A stretch of DNA of 39,705 nucleotides from Clostridia bacterium (GTDB lineage Bacteria; Bacillota; Clostridia; Oscillospirales; Acutalibacteraceae), in contig JAFSGP010000034.1 of assembly GCA_017440755.1 (NCBI GenBank), forward strand, positions 1-39,705, given 5' to 3'. The translations under genes were made by a program, and so were the position numbers. Shown here piece after piece: positions 7,912 through 15,662 of this stretch. The notes under the pieces were generated by a model. It ran no database searches. It was given only the letters and a program-made list of their open reading frames with translations, and was not told the origin of the DNA. Each line of letters starts with the position of its first letter. Position 1 is the stretch's first letter.

Positions 7912-9078
7912 ATGATCTATTGGGATAATGCGGCCACCACCTGGCCGAAGCCTGCCAAGGTGCGTCAAGCGGTGGGACAGGCATTGCGTGTATACGGAGC
8001 CAATCCGGGACGGGGCGGTCATCCTATGGCCCTGTCCACATCGGAGCAGATATTTGCCTGCCGACAGGCGGCGGCGGACTTTTTCGGGCTGTCCGACCCG
8101 TCGGGGGTGATTTTCACGCTGAATTGCACCACGGCGCTGAATACGGTGATACGTGGCTTGCTGGAACAGGGCGGTCGGGCGCTGACCTCAGACGTCGAAC
8201 ACAATGCGGTTTGGCGTCCGCTAACGGCGCTTTCCCCCCACTATCCCCGCTTTGACATGGCGGCTTGGTCGGAGGACGAGGAGGAAACGGTGGAGAATTT
8301 CCGCCGTGCCATTCGTCCGGATACACGGCTTATTGTGTGCACTCATGCGTCTAATGTGTTTGGGGTCACCTTACCCATTCGTCGCCTGGGAAAATTAGCG
8401 CGTGACCACGGGCTGCTGTTTTGCGTCGATGCCGCCCAGACGGCGGGCGTGCTTCCCATTGATATGGAGCGGGACGGCATCGACTATCTCTGCGTGGCAC
8501 CCCATAAAGGGCTGTACGCGCCGATGGGTACGGGGCTTTTGCTCTGCCGCGAACGGGAGCGGGTGGCACCGCTGGTGCGGGGCGGTACAGGTAGTTATTC
8601 TTTGTCTGCCGCACAGCCGGCGGACTTGCCCGACCGATTGGAGAGCGGCACACCCAACACGGCGGGCATTTGTGGCATTCATGCCGGTATACAGTTTGTA
8701 CAGGAGCAGGGAAGGGACAGCGTGTACCGCCACGAGTTAGGGCTGCTAAACCGTGTATTCAAGCGGCTTGATGGGTGTGAAGGCATATGCCTATACACCT
8801 CATTCCCTCGCTATGGTAGGGCAGCTCCCGTGCTGTCGCTGAACGTAGCGGGGCTACCCAGCGAGGAGACCGCCCGCCTGCTGGCACAGGAGGGGGTAGC
8901 GGTACGGGCGGGTTTGCACTGTGCGCCGCAGGCGCACCGCCGTTTCGGCACCGAAGCTACGGGAACGGTGCGCTTGGCGCCCTGTATCTTTTCTACAGAG
9001 CAGGAAACCGAAAAAATATGCAAACTTTTTTCGCAAATTGCGCAAAAAAGATTGCACAGCGGCAAAATTATGGTATAA
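7912..9078 (+). CDS. Class V aminotransferase, cysteine desulfurase/selenocysteine lyase-like
   Basis: A 388-residue PLP enzyme. YWDNAATTWPKP at the N-terminus, the TSDVEHNAVWRPL segment, CVDAAQTAGVLPIDM (PLP-ring Asp and Gln) and the Schiff-base lysine in PHKGLYAPMGTG define the NifS/Csd group. The catalytic cysteine is present in VRAGLHCAPQAHR. The likely reaction removes sulfur or selenium from cysteine or selenocysteine to form an enzyme-bound persulfide, which the preceding DUF3343 protein may receive. Iron-sulfur scaffold genes are not adjacent, so it is unlikely to be the main IscS. The start has GGGGGTGAAAGG upstream. Its stop codon lies inside the -10 box of the cdaA promoter. Confidence 0.87.
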   Translation: MIYWDNAATTWPKPAKVRQAVGQALRVYGANPGRGGHPMALSTSEQIFACRQAAADFFGLSDPSGVIFTLNCTTALNTVIRGLLEQGGRALTSDVEHNAVWRPLTALSPHYPRFDMAAWSEDEEETVENFRRAIRPDTRLIVCTHASNVFGVTLPIRRLGKLARDHGLLFCVDAAQTAGVLPIDMERDGIDYLCVAPHKGLYAPMGTGLLLCRERERVAPLVRGGTGSYSLSAAQPADLPDRLESGTPNTAGICGIHAGIQFVQEQGRDSVYRHELGLLNRVFKRLDGCEGICLYTSFPRYGRAAPVLSLNVAGLPSEETARLLAQEGVAVRAGLHCAPQAHRRFGTEATGTVRLAPCIFSTEQETEKICKLFSQIAQKRLHSGKIMV

Positions 9079-9079
9079 T
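9052..9079 (+). promoter_or_regulatory. Strong SigA-type promoter of cdaA-cdaR
   Basis: TTGCAC (9052-9057), 16-base spacer, consensus TATAAT (9074-9079) with an extended -10 TG (9071-9072). It lies in the last codons of the upstream aminotransferase gene; its -10 covers the TAA stop. Confidence 0.85.
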
Positions 9080-9112
9080 AGGAATGAATATGGAGCGGTA
9101 TGTACAAAAACG

Positions 9113-9134
9113 CCGCTTTTTCGATAAAAAGCGG
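9113..9134 (+). promoter_or_regulatory. Leader hairpin upstream of cdaA
   Basis: A perfect 9-bp stem (9113-9121 with 9126-9134) with loop CGAT in the ~80-base cdaA leader. It is not followed by a T-run, so it is not a terminator. It may protect the mRNA or bind a regulator. Confidence 0.5.
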
Positions 9135-9167
9135 GCGGCATCGGTCGCCTGAACGGGAGGGATAACA

Positions 9168-10055
9168 ATGGCTGCCTTTTTCCAGACCGCGTGGCAGCGG
9201 GTGGTGGACTTTTTCGCCAATTTCGGCTGGTTCACGGATACGGTGGATATTCTGCTGGTGGCGCTGTTTGTGTATTTTATCATTCGTTTGGTGCGGGATT
9301 CCCGCGCGGAACAGCTGCTGCGCGGCATCATTTTCTTAGGCGCCTTGTATCTGGCGGCCTACCTCCTGGAGCTAAAGACGGTTACCTATCTGCTGACGGC
9401 GGTGTTTGACAGCGGTCTTTTGTTGTTGGTTATCGTGTTTCAGCCGGAGGTTCGCCGCGCTCTGGAGCAGGCAGGCCATTCCCGTGGCGGCATCGCGCGG
9501 CTGTTCGGCGGCTTTAACAATATGAACAATGCGGCGTATATTGACCAGTGGAACAAAGCATTTGAGGCGGTGGCCTCTGCTCTCGATACGCTGCAGAAGC
9601 AGAAGATGGGCGCCCTTATCGTTCTGGAGCGCGCCACTCGTTTGGGCGAAATCGTTCGCTCCGGCACCATTATGGAGGCGGAGCCTTCCGAGGAATTGAT
9701 TTCTGCGGTTTTCTTCAACAAAGCACCGCTGCACGATGGGGCGATGATTATCCGCGAGGGTAAGATTTACGCCGCCGCGTGCATTCTGCCGCTGACCGAA
9801 AACAGCCAAATCAGCCGTGAGTTGGGTACCCGTCACCGCGCCGGTGTGGGTATGAGTGAAAACTCCGATGCGGTGGTGGTTATCCTGTCGGAGGAGACCG
9901 GCACCATTTCCTTGGCGGACGGCGGCGAATTGCAGCGCAACTTCACCCACGAGACTTTGGTCAAGGCATTGGCTGACCGTATTCTGTGGAGCGAGGAGCT
10001 GCAGCCGAAGCGGGGCCGCAGGGCGAAAAAACAGGAGGAGGAAGCGCAGGTATGA
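9168..10055 (+). CDS. cdaA: Diadenylate cyclase CdaA
   Basis: A 295-residue membrane enzyme that condenses two ATP into cyclic di-AMP, the second messenger controlling potassium and osmolyte balance and wall integrity. Three N-terminal membrane helices (about residues 22-40, 46-66 and 70-88) precede a coiled linker and the DAC domain. The catalytic DGA motif is at residues 190-192 (APLHDGAMI) and the RHR motif at 222-224 (GTRHRAGVG); both are intact. It overlaps cdaR by ATGA, the normal partner. In B. subtilis glmM follows cdaR; here it does not. The start has GGGAGGG 9 bases upstream. Confidence 0.96.
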   Translation: MAAFFQTAWQRVVDFFANFGWFTDTVDILLVALFVYFIIRLVRDSRAEQLLRGIIFLGALYLAAYLLELKTVTYLLTAVFDSGLLLLVIVFQPEVRRALEQAGHSRGGIARLFGGFNNMNNAAYIDQWNKAFEAVASALDTLQKQKMGALIVLERATRLGEIVRSGTIMEAEPSEELISAVFFNKAPLHDGAMIIREGKIYAAACILPLTENSQISRELGTRHRAGVGMSENSDAVVVILSEETGTISLADGGELQRNFTHETLVKALADRILWSEELQPKRGRRAKKQEEEAQV

Positions 10056-11365
10056 AAAAGAAATTCTCATTGAGCAGCTTCTTCCACCATGATAAATTGA
10101 TGATGCTGTTTTCTCTGGTGCTGGCGATTATTATCTGGTCCACCGTCGTGTACGGTCCCAGTAATATTCAGGAGCGGGAGATTACCGGCGTGCCGGTGTC
10201 TATCACTCTCAACGACTATGCCAGTCAGACGCTGAATTTGCGTATCATTGACGGGGCGGACGCTACGGCAACCGTTCGTGTGCAGGGGCTGCGCTCGGTG
10301 GTGGAAAGCCTGTCGGCACAGGACATCACCGTGTCGGCGGATACCGGTAACGTGATTAAGGAAGGCAACTACGTGTTGGGTCTGAAAGCGGTTTCCTCCG
10401 GTGATTACGATATTGTCAGTGTAGTAGGGAGCGACGGCGTCAACGACACCGTATCCATCACCTGCGACGTGTGGCGGGAGCAGCCCTTTGCGGTAGAGGT
10501 GGATATGCCGAAGCTCACCGTGAGCGATGCGGAGAAATACCAGTTTGGAAACGCTGCTGTCAGCGGTGAGGCCGTGACCGACGGCGCCGTGACTGTAGCA
10601 GGACCCAAGACGGAGATTGGTCGCATTCAGCGGGTGGTAGCGGTGATTTCGGACGAGGCCGTCCTGCAGGAAACCGCGGTGTATACCGCTGACTTGCAGG
10701 CCTTGGACGAAAACGGTAAGCAGATTGATACCGTCTCTTTCCTTAAGGCGGAGGACGCGAAGGTCAGCGTTACGGTGCCCGTGCTGATGTATCGCAAGGC
10801 GACCCTGACCTCTTCGGTGAAGAATTTGCCCGCCGGCTACAAAGAGGTGGCGAACCTGATTACGGTCACCCCGTCGGCGGTGGAGCTGTGGGGCGTACCC
10901 TCTGAGTTGGACGAGTATATTGAGAATATCCAGCGCCAGATTGTGGTGGATTTTGATAAATTAATGCCGGAAGACCTCACCCGCGAGATTCTGCTGGAAG
11001 AGGTCGAGGGGATTCGGCCCGTCAACGGCAGCGAGAAAATCGAGCTCAAGGTGAATCTTTCCAATATTTCCACCCGCACCATAGAGGTGCCGCTGAGCAA
11101 GGATAACGTAACCTTTATCAACAGCCCCAAGAAGCATGAGGTGAACCTCACCCAGCAGAAGCTGACGGTGGTTCTGTGCGGTCCGGCCGCGACCCTCAGC
11201 CGCATCAATCCTGAGGATATCCGTATCGCGGTGGATATGGACGGCAAGACGGCGGGGCAGCAGGAGGCTATCGCGCGAGTCAGCGTCGAGGGTATGGATA
11301 CCGTATGGGCTGTCTATGACGACATCGCCGGCGTGGGCGTTATGGTGTCCGTCATCAAAAAGTAA
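10052..11365 (+). CDS. cdaR: YbbR-domain protein CdaR, regulator of CdaA
   Basis: A 437-residue protein with one N-terminal membrane helix (about residues 16-35, LMMLFSLVLAIIIWSTVVY) followed by repeated extracellular YbbR domains, each starting with an EITGVPVSI- or EVDMPKL-type strand. This layout defines CdaR, which contacts CdaA through the membrane and adjusts c-di-AMP output. ATG at 10052 overlaps the cdaA stop; a longer in-frame opening at 9986 lies inside cdaA and is rejected. The gene ends at a terminator rather than at glmM, so the cdaA-cdaR-glmM operon common in Firmicutes is shortened here. Confidence 0.93.
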   Translation: MKKKFSLSSFFHHDKLMMLFSLVLAIIIWSTVVYGPSNIQEREITGVPVSITLNDYASQTLNLRIIDGADATATVRVQGLRSVVESLSAQDITVSADTGNVIKEGNYVLGLKAVSSGDYDIVSVVGSDGVNDTVSITCDVWREQPFAVEVDMPKLTVSDAEKYQFGNAAVSGEAVTDGAVTVAGPKTEIGRIQRVVAVISDEAVLQETAVYTADLQALDENGKQIDTVSFLKAEDAKVSVTVPVLMYRKATLTSSVKNLPAGYKEVANLITVTPSAVELWGVPSELDEYIENIQRQIVVDFDKLMPEDLTREILLEEVEGIRPVNGSEKIELKVNLSNISTRTIEVPLSKDNVTFINSPKKHEVNLTQQKLTVVLCGPAATLSRINPEDIRIAVDMDGKTAGQQEAIARVSVEGMDTVWAVYDDIAGVGVMVSVIKK

Positions 11366-11381
11366 ATAACCGCATAAGGAA

Positions 11382-11418
11382 AGGCGGTCTGTTCCTCGGA
11401 ACAGACCGCCTGCTTTGT
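11382..11418. terminator. Terminator hairpin between cdaR and the convergent lipoprotein gene
   Basis: A perfect 13-bp stem (11382-11394 with 11399-11411) and CTCG loop lying between two convergent genes. The tail is T-rich but weak on both strands (CTTTGTTGG on plus, TTCCTTATG on minus). Confidence 0.75.
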
Positions 11419-11428
11419 TGGAAGAATA

Positions 11429-12616
11429 TCACTTTTTAATCAGGGTGAGCACGTATTGATGGGTGTCGCCCAACAGCTCGTAGTCCCAGAGGGGGGAGGC
11501 GCCGCTCGGCAGGTATTGCCCCACCATGCCGGCTGTGAGCTTACGGTTTTTGAGGAACAGCACACCGTTGTCGTATTTGTCTGCATCAAAGCGAATTTCA
11601 ATAACTGTATCCCCCGCGAGGTAGGCTTCGGCTATACACGCGGCGATGGTATCGCGGTCATAGGTGTTGATATAGCGCTTGTTGCGCACGAAGAAATTAT
11701 CCTTAAAAGCGGTGGTGACGGCAATCCCCGTCTGTCCGTCGGCGATGGTATGGGTACGCGCCATCAGGGCGGAGGAAAGATTAAAGTAGGTGTGTCCCGT
11801 TTGGCCGTTGCTGTCGTTCCACGTGGCATCAACAAAATAGTTAAACCCGTTTACCTTCACCAGATTCCACATATGGTCCTCGTCGTTGACCAAAGAACGA
11901 CCGATGACGGGGGTGGAAGCGATGCCCCGCTCCGCCAGCAACAGCTGCAGTCCGCGGGCGTAGCCTTCGCAGACCGCCTCGCCCTCCACTAAGGCGCCGT
12001 AGGCGTTGAAAGCATTGGGGAAAGCGGCGGAGCCGACGGATGCCGCCTTGTCGCTGTAGGTGCAGTTCTGTACCAGCCAGTCGTGAAGGTATAGTTCCAT
12101 TTCGTACTGGTCCTGTGACACGGGGCAGTGCTGCAAGGCCTCGTTCAGCCGCTGCTCCAAGGCAGCGCAGGCGGTGCGTCGCGCCGCGGCATCTAAGGTG
12201 TACACCAGCGCCAGCGTATCGTATTGAGGAACGTCGTCCTGCATATACCCCTCTAATTCGTAGGCATTGTCCACGTAAAAGAAGCGGGGATTATCCCGAA
12301 AGAATGCGTTGTACAGCGCCTTTGCTTCTTCCTTGGAGCTGAGCGCGTAGGGGAGAGGGATACGCACGCCGTACTCTTCTTTCCCCGCTACCGTAACGAT
12401 TTCGTCCACGGCAAAGGAATCGGTTAACACGGTGTATATGGCCCCGTACCGCGCCTGGTCGGCGCTGCTCAGGTGTTTATATTGCCAGTTATTTTCGTAG
12501 GCGGTGATGTATTTGTCCGCGTCTACGATAGGTTTCGGCGGGGTGGGGGTAAACTGACACCCACTCAGCAGAAACAGAGCGGCGGCTGCTACGGCAGCCA
12601 AACGTAATTTATGCAC
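11429..12616 (-). CDS. Lipoprotein with transglutaminase-like (papain-fold) domain
   Basis: A 395-residue predicted lipoprotein. With the GTG start at 12616 it has a short basic end, a hydrophobic stretch and a lipobox LLSGC near residue 20. AGAGGT lies 8 bases upstream of this GTG; longer in-frame openings to 12727 overlap the upstream gene and are rejected. The C-terminal half carries a transglutaminase/protease triad: Cys216 in GEAVCEGYARGL, His248 in DHMWNLVKV and Asp in YFVDATWND about 15 residues later. Such surface proteins may cleave or cross-link peptides outside the membrane; the substrate is unknown. It lies 20 bases after an LCP-like gene, so the two probably act together at the envelope. 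Confidence 0.85.
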   Translation of the reverse strand: MHKLRLAAVAAAALFLLSGCQFTPTPPKPIVDADKYITAYENNWQYKHLSSADQARYGAIYTVLTDSFAVDEIVTVAGKEEYGVRIPLPYALSSKEEAKALYNAFFRDNPRFFYVDNAYELEGYMQDDVPQYDTLALVYTLDAAARRTACAALEQRLNEALQHCPVSQDQYEMELYLHDWLVQNCTYSDKAASVGSAAFPNAFNAYGALVEGEAVCEGYARGLQLLLAERGIASTPVIGRSLVNDEDHMWNLVKVNGFNYFVDATWNDSNGQTGHTYFNLSSALMARTHTIADGQTGIAVTTAFKDNFFVRNKRYINTYDRDTIAACIAEAYLAGDTVIEIRFDADKYDNGVLFLKNRKLTAGMVGQYLPSGASPLWDYELLGDTHQYVLTLIKK

Positions 12617-12636
12617 AGGGTGATACCTCTTTCGTG

Positions 12637-13518
12637 TTAGTCGTACAGGGCGGTTTGGCGCAGCTGCTCCATATTCGGCAGGAATAGACCGTTTTGGGTT
12701 TCGCCTTGGACGGTCAGCGGTTCGCACAGATTGCCGTCCCCATTGCTATCCGCCAAGGCGGACAGGGTGTCGGCATAGGCATTGTAGTGGTCGATGCGGA
12801 TATCGCTGAGCATCAGATTGGCCAAATAGGCGAAATCGCCGCCGAAGCGATGCTCAGGTTGCATATACTGGTTGAGTACCGCCGCCACAAATGCGGCGGC
12901 AACGGTGTGAGACTGTTGCGGGTCGCTCCAACCGTCATAGCGCAGCAGATCCCCCACTTGGTTGGCGGCGAGCTGCTGCGTTCCGGCAGGAAGTACGGCT
13001 TCTACCAAACTGTCGTTGATATAGGTGACCGCTTCGGGCAGGTTTAAGGAAACGCCGCCCTCCAAGTAGTTTACGTAGGTTTCTATCTGCTCTATCGTCA
13101 GGGTGAGGTAGTGGGAGATGGGGAGCCCCAGCACCTTGCTCGCCTGTTCGGCGGCAAGGGGCGACCCGCTTTTACGCAGTACCGCTGCCAGACTCTGCCC
13201 GTTGCCGCAGTCGGTGGCGGCGGGGAGAGATAGGGTGTAGGCCTTATTTTCGGCGGGACGGAACTGTATCAGCACAAACCGTTCTTTTCCCCGCTCGTTG
13301 ATAATCAGCAGGGAGGAGGCGGTGTCCGCCACCTCGGTGACGGGAGCGGAGGAGGCGGCGCTTTCCGCCGGCTCCTTGTCTGCCATGGACAGATAATAGC
13401 GGGTGGCAAGCCAGCACACCACAACCGCCAGAACCAGACCCAGTGCGATGAAGGCCAGTATGTACTGTCTGCGCCGCGCGGCAGCTACTTGCCGTTGGGA
13501 GCGAAAATGAAACGGCAT
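12637..13518 (-). CDS. LCP (LytR-CpsA-Psr)-like membrane protein, degenerate active site
   Basis: A 293-residue protein with a basic N-terminus, a single membrane helix (about residues 19-43) and an outside domain. The order of segments resembles the LCP fold: an FRPAENKAYTLSLP strand, LGLPISHYLTLTIEQIETYVNYLEGGVSLNLPEAV, then LPAGTQQLAANQVGDLLRY. The last two match the hallmark segments of wall teichoic acid/capsule ligases. However the usual SIPRDT motif is LPAATD here, so the conserved arginine for pyrophosphate-lipid binding is missing, and the preceding Asp-rich motif is also weak. It may be a non-catalytic paralogue that binds or regulates. It has a strong AAGGAGG site and lies between mtaB and a transglutaminase lipoprotein on the same strand. 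Confidence 0.6.
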   Translation of the reverse strand: MPFHFRSQRQVAAARRRQYILAFIALGLVLAVVVCWLATRYYLSMADKEPAESAASSAPVTEVADTASSLLIINERGKERFVLIQFRPAENKAYTLSLPAATDCGNGQSLAAVLRKSGSPLAAEQASKVLGLPISHYLTLTIEQIETYVNYLEGGVSLNLPEAVTYINDSLVEAVLPAGTQQLAANQVGDLLRYDGWSDPQQSHTVAAAFVAAVLNQYMQPEHRFGGDFAYLANLMLSDIRIDHYNAYADTLSALADSNGDGNLCEPLTVQGETQNGLFLPNMEQLRQTALYD

Positions 13519-13565
13519 TCGTCCGCCTCCTTTCTGTGAAAATCGTTTGGATTGCTTGTGTCACC

Positions 13566-14855
13566 TTAAGCTTCTTCGCCCACAAGCTGTTCGCCGTCAT
13601 AGGCGGTGATGCGTACGGGCACCATAGCGCCGCTTTGCTTGTCCGTGCGCACCCGTACGGTTAGATAGGTGTCGGTGTGTCCCTCGTAGGTGCCGTCCCC
13701 GTTATCGGTTTCCAACAGGACGTCCACAACGCGCCCGATATATTTCGCCGCATAAGCGGTGGCGGTTTCGCGGCACACCGCCGCCATCTGTCGACTGCGG
13801 CGGGATTTGGTGGCACGGTCTATCTGGTTTTGAAGTTTGTCCGCCACCGTACCCGGTCGACGGGAGTAGGCAAACACGTGAGCACGGGCAAAACCGATGT
13901 CTTTGGCAAACTCGCAGGACTGTTGGAAGTCCTCTTCGGTCTCCCCGGGAAAGCCCACCATAATATCGGTGGTGAGAGCGCAATGGGGGAAACGGCGGCG
14001 CAGCTCTTCGCATAGGGCGGCATATTCCGCGGTGGTGTAATGGCGGTTCATTCGCTTTAGTGTGGCGTCGCAGCCGCTTTGCAAAGCCAGGTGAAACTGC
14101 GGGCACAGCTTGGGCTGTGCTTGCAGACGGTCCAGCACGGCAGGGGTCATATAGTCGGGCTCCAGCGACCCCAAGCGAATCCTTTGCAGCCCTAAAACGG
14201 CGCAGGCGGTCTCCACCGCATCGGCGATCGACAGCCCGCAATCCTGCCCGTAGGCGGTGAGGTTGATGCCGACCAGCACCATCTCTTTATAGCCTTTTTC
14301 GGCCAGCTGTGTCAGCTCCCGCCGTATGTCCGCCAAGGGACGGGAGCGAACCCGCCCTCTGGCATAGGGAATGATGCAGTAGGAGCAGAAACGGTTGCAG
14401 CCGTCCTGAATTTTCACATAGGCACGGGTGCGTCCCTGAAACTCTTCAATTTCCAGCGGTTCGTACTCCGCGGTGTGGGGAGGGACGGAAACGATGCGAT
14501 TGCGATGGACAAAGAAATCCGCCAAAAGAGCGGGGAGCTGTCGCCGCGCGGCATTGCCCAGCAGAATATCCACCTCGGGGAAGGCGGCGTCCGCGTCCTT
14601 GTGCGCCTGGGGCATACAGCCCGTCAGCACCAGCGCGGCAGTGGGGGCTTCCCGCCGTATCCGTCGCATAAGCTGCCGCAGCTTGCGGTCGCTTTCGGCG
14701 GTGACGGTGCAGGAGTTGACCACCACCGCGTCCCAGTCGGCGGCGGAGGAAGCCTCCTCCTCGGTGACGTGCCCTGCCTGTTCCAGCAGGCGGCGCATCG
14801 CCTTGGTCTCGTATTGATTCACCTTGCAGCCCAAGGTGTAAAAGAGAATTCTCAT
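13566..14855 (-). CDS. mtaB: tRNA ms2t6A37 methylthiotransferase MtaB
   Basis: A 429-residue radical-SAM enzyme that adds a methylthio group to t6A at position 37 of ANN-decoding tRNAs. The N-terminal UPF0004 domain opens with MRILFYTLGCKVNQYET and carries the three cluster-binding cysteines (C10, then VVNSCTVT and LVLTGCMPQ). The radical-SAM triad CxxxCxxC is in DGCNRFCSYCIIPYARG near residue 150, and a TRAM domain closes the protein. KVNQYET distinguishes MtaB from MiaB and RimO. It is transcribed from its own promoter, divergent from the YfbR-like gene, and leads the LCP-like and transglutaminase genes. Confidence 0.93.
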   Translation of the reverse strand: MRILFYTLGCKVNQYETKAMRRLLEQAGHVTEEEASSAADWDAVVVNSCTVTAESDRKLRQLMRRIRREAPTAALVLTGCMPQAHKDADAAFPEVDILLGNAARRQLPALLADFFVHRNRIVSVPPHTAEYEPLEIEEFQGRTRAYVKIQDGCNRFCSYCIIPYARGRVRSRPLADIRRELTQLAEKGYKEMVLVGINLTAYGQDCGLSIADAVETACAVLGLQRIRLGSLEPDYMTPAVLDRLQAQPKLCPQFHLALQSGCDATLKRMNRHYTTAEYAALCEELRRRFPHCALTTDIMVGFPGETEEDFQQSCEFAKDIGFARAHVFAYSRRPGTVADKLQNQIDRATKSRRSRQMAAVCRETATAYAAKYIGRVVDVLLETDNGDGTYEGHTDTYLTVRVRTDKQSGAMVPVRITAYDGEQLVGEEA

Positions 14856-14891
14856 AGCGTACCGTCCTCAAAAGAAAGGAATAGATACTTC

Positions 14892-14920
14892 ATTATACCT
14901 TCTTTTGTGTACAATTGCAA
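14892..14920 (-). promoter_or_regulatory. SigA-type promoter of mtaB
   Basis: On the minus strand: TTGCAA (14920-14915), 17-base spacer, TATAAT (14897-14892). The leader is about 30 bases. Confidence 0.82.
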
Positions 14921-14990
14921 TGAAAACCGCAAAATTCCAAGTTTTTTCTCAGAAGTCGTTATTTTCTGCACAAAAAGGCATAAAAGGCAG

Positions 14991-15019
14991 TTGTTTTTAC
15001 GCAAAAAAACTGCTATACT
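14991..15019 (+). promoter_or_regulatory. SigA-type promoter of the YfbR-like gene
   Basis: TTGTTT (14991-14996), 17-base spacer, TATACT (15014-15019) with an extended -10 TG (15011-15012). An imperfect inverted repeat (GCAGTT near 14987 with AACTGC near 15008) spans the -35 and spacer and could be an operator. Confidence 0.72.
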
Positions 15020-15052
15020 GGTTTTATTCTACCGTTTAAGAGGAGTTTTGGT

Positions 15053-15628
15053 ATGACCTACTCGTTTTTCGCCATGCTTTCCCGTATGAAAAATATATAC
15101 CGCTGGGCGCTGATGCGCAACACACGGCGGGAAAATATAGCCGAGCACTCTCACGAGGTGGCGGTGCTGGCGCACGCCTTGGCACTGCTGCACAACCGTT
15201 CCTCGGAGGAGAAGGCGGACCCTGCGCTGTGCGTGATGCTGGCCATCTACCACGACGTGCCTGAGATTCTGACGGGGGATATGCCCACCCCCGTTAAATA
15301 CGGCAATGTCGCCATTCGAGAGGCCTACCGTCAGGTGGAGCGTTCCGCCTGCGATAAGCTGTTGGGCATGCTCCCTGAGGACCTGCAGGGTGCGTACCTG
15401 CCTCTGTTGCAGGAGGGAGAAGAGAGCATCGAACGGCGGCTGGTTAAGGCGGCGGACAAGATTTCCGCGCTGATTAAGTGCATCGAGGAATTGTCCCAAG
15501 GCAACCGCGAATTTGCCAGCGCCAGACGGGCAACCGAGCAGTCGGTGCGGGCGATGCATCTTTCCGCGGCGGAGGAGTTTTTGGATACCTATCTGCCTGC
15601 CTACGAGTTGCCGCTGGACGACCAGTGA
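15053..15628 (+). CDS. HD-domain 5'-deoxynucleotidase, YfbR family
   Basis: A 191-residue HD-superfamily phosphohydrolase. The opening FFAMLSRMKNIYRWALMRNTRRENIAEHSHEVAVLAHALA closely resembles E. coli YfbR. The metal site residues are visible as H in AEHSHE, the HD pair in AIYHDVPEILTGDMPTPVKY, and the distal Asp in KAADKISALIKC. YfbR removes phosphate from deoxynucleoside 5'-monophosphates in the cytosol, trimming dNMP pools; substrate range is inferred from the family. It stands first in a plus-strand run with an NfnA-like gene 34 bases after its stop. An AAGAGGAG site precedes the ATG. Confidence 0.88.
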   Translation: MTYSFFAMLSRMKNIYRWALMRNTRRENIAEHSHEVAVLAHALALLHNRSSEEKADPALCVMLAIYHDVPEILTGDMPTPVKYGNVAIREAYRQVERSACDKLLGMLPEDLQGAYLPLLQEGEESIERRLVKAADKISALIKCIEELSQGNREFASARRATEQSVRAMHLSAAEEFLDTYLPAYELPLDDQ

Positions 15629-15662
15629 GCGGCAGGCTTTTTGATGAAGAGAGGCGTTTTTC

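Noticed and set aside
9113..9134. Hairpin before cdaA as a terminator or riboswitch
   Set aside because: No T-run follows and no known riboswitch core was recognised; kept only as a leader hairpin.
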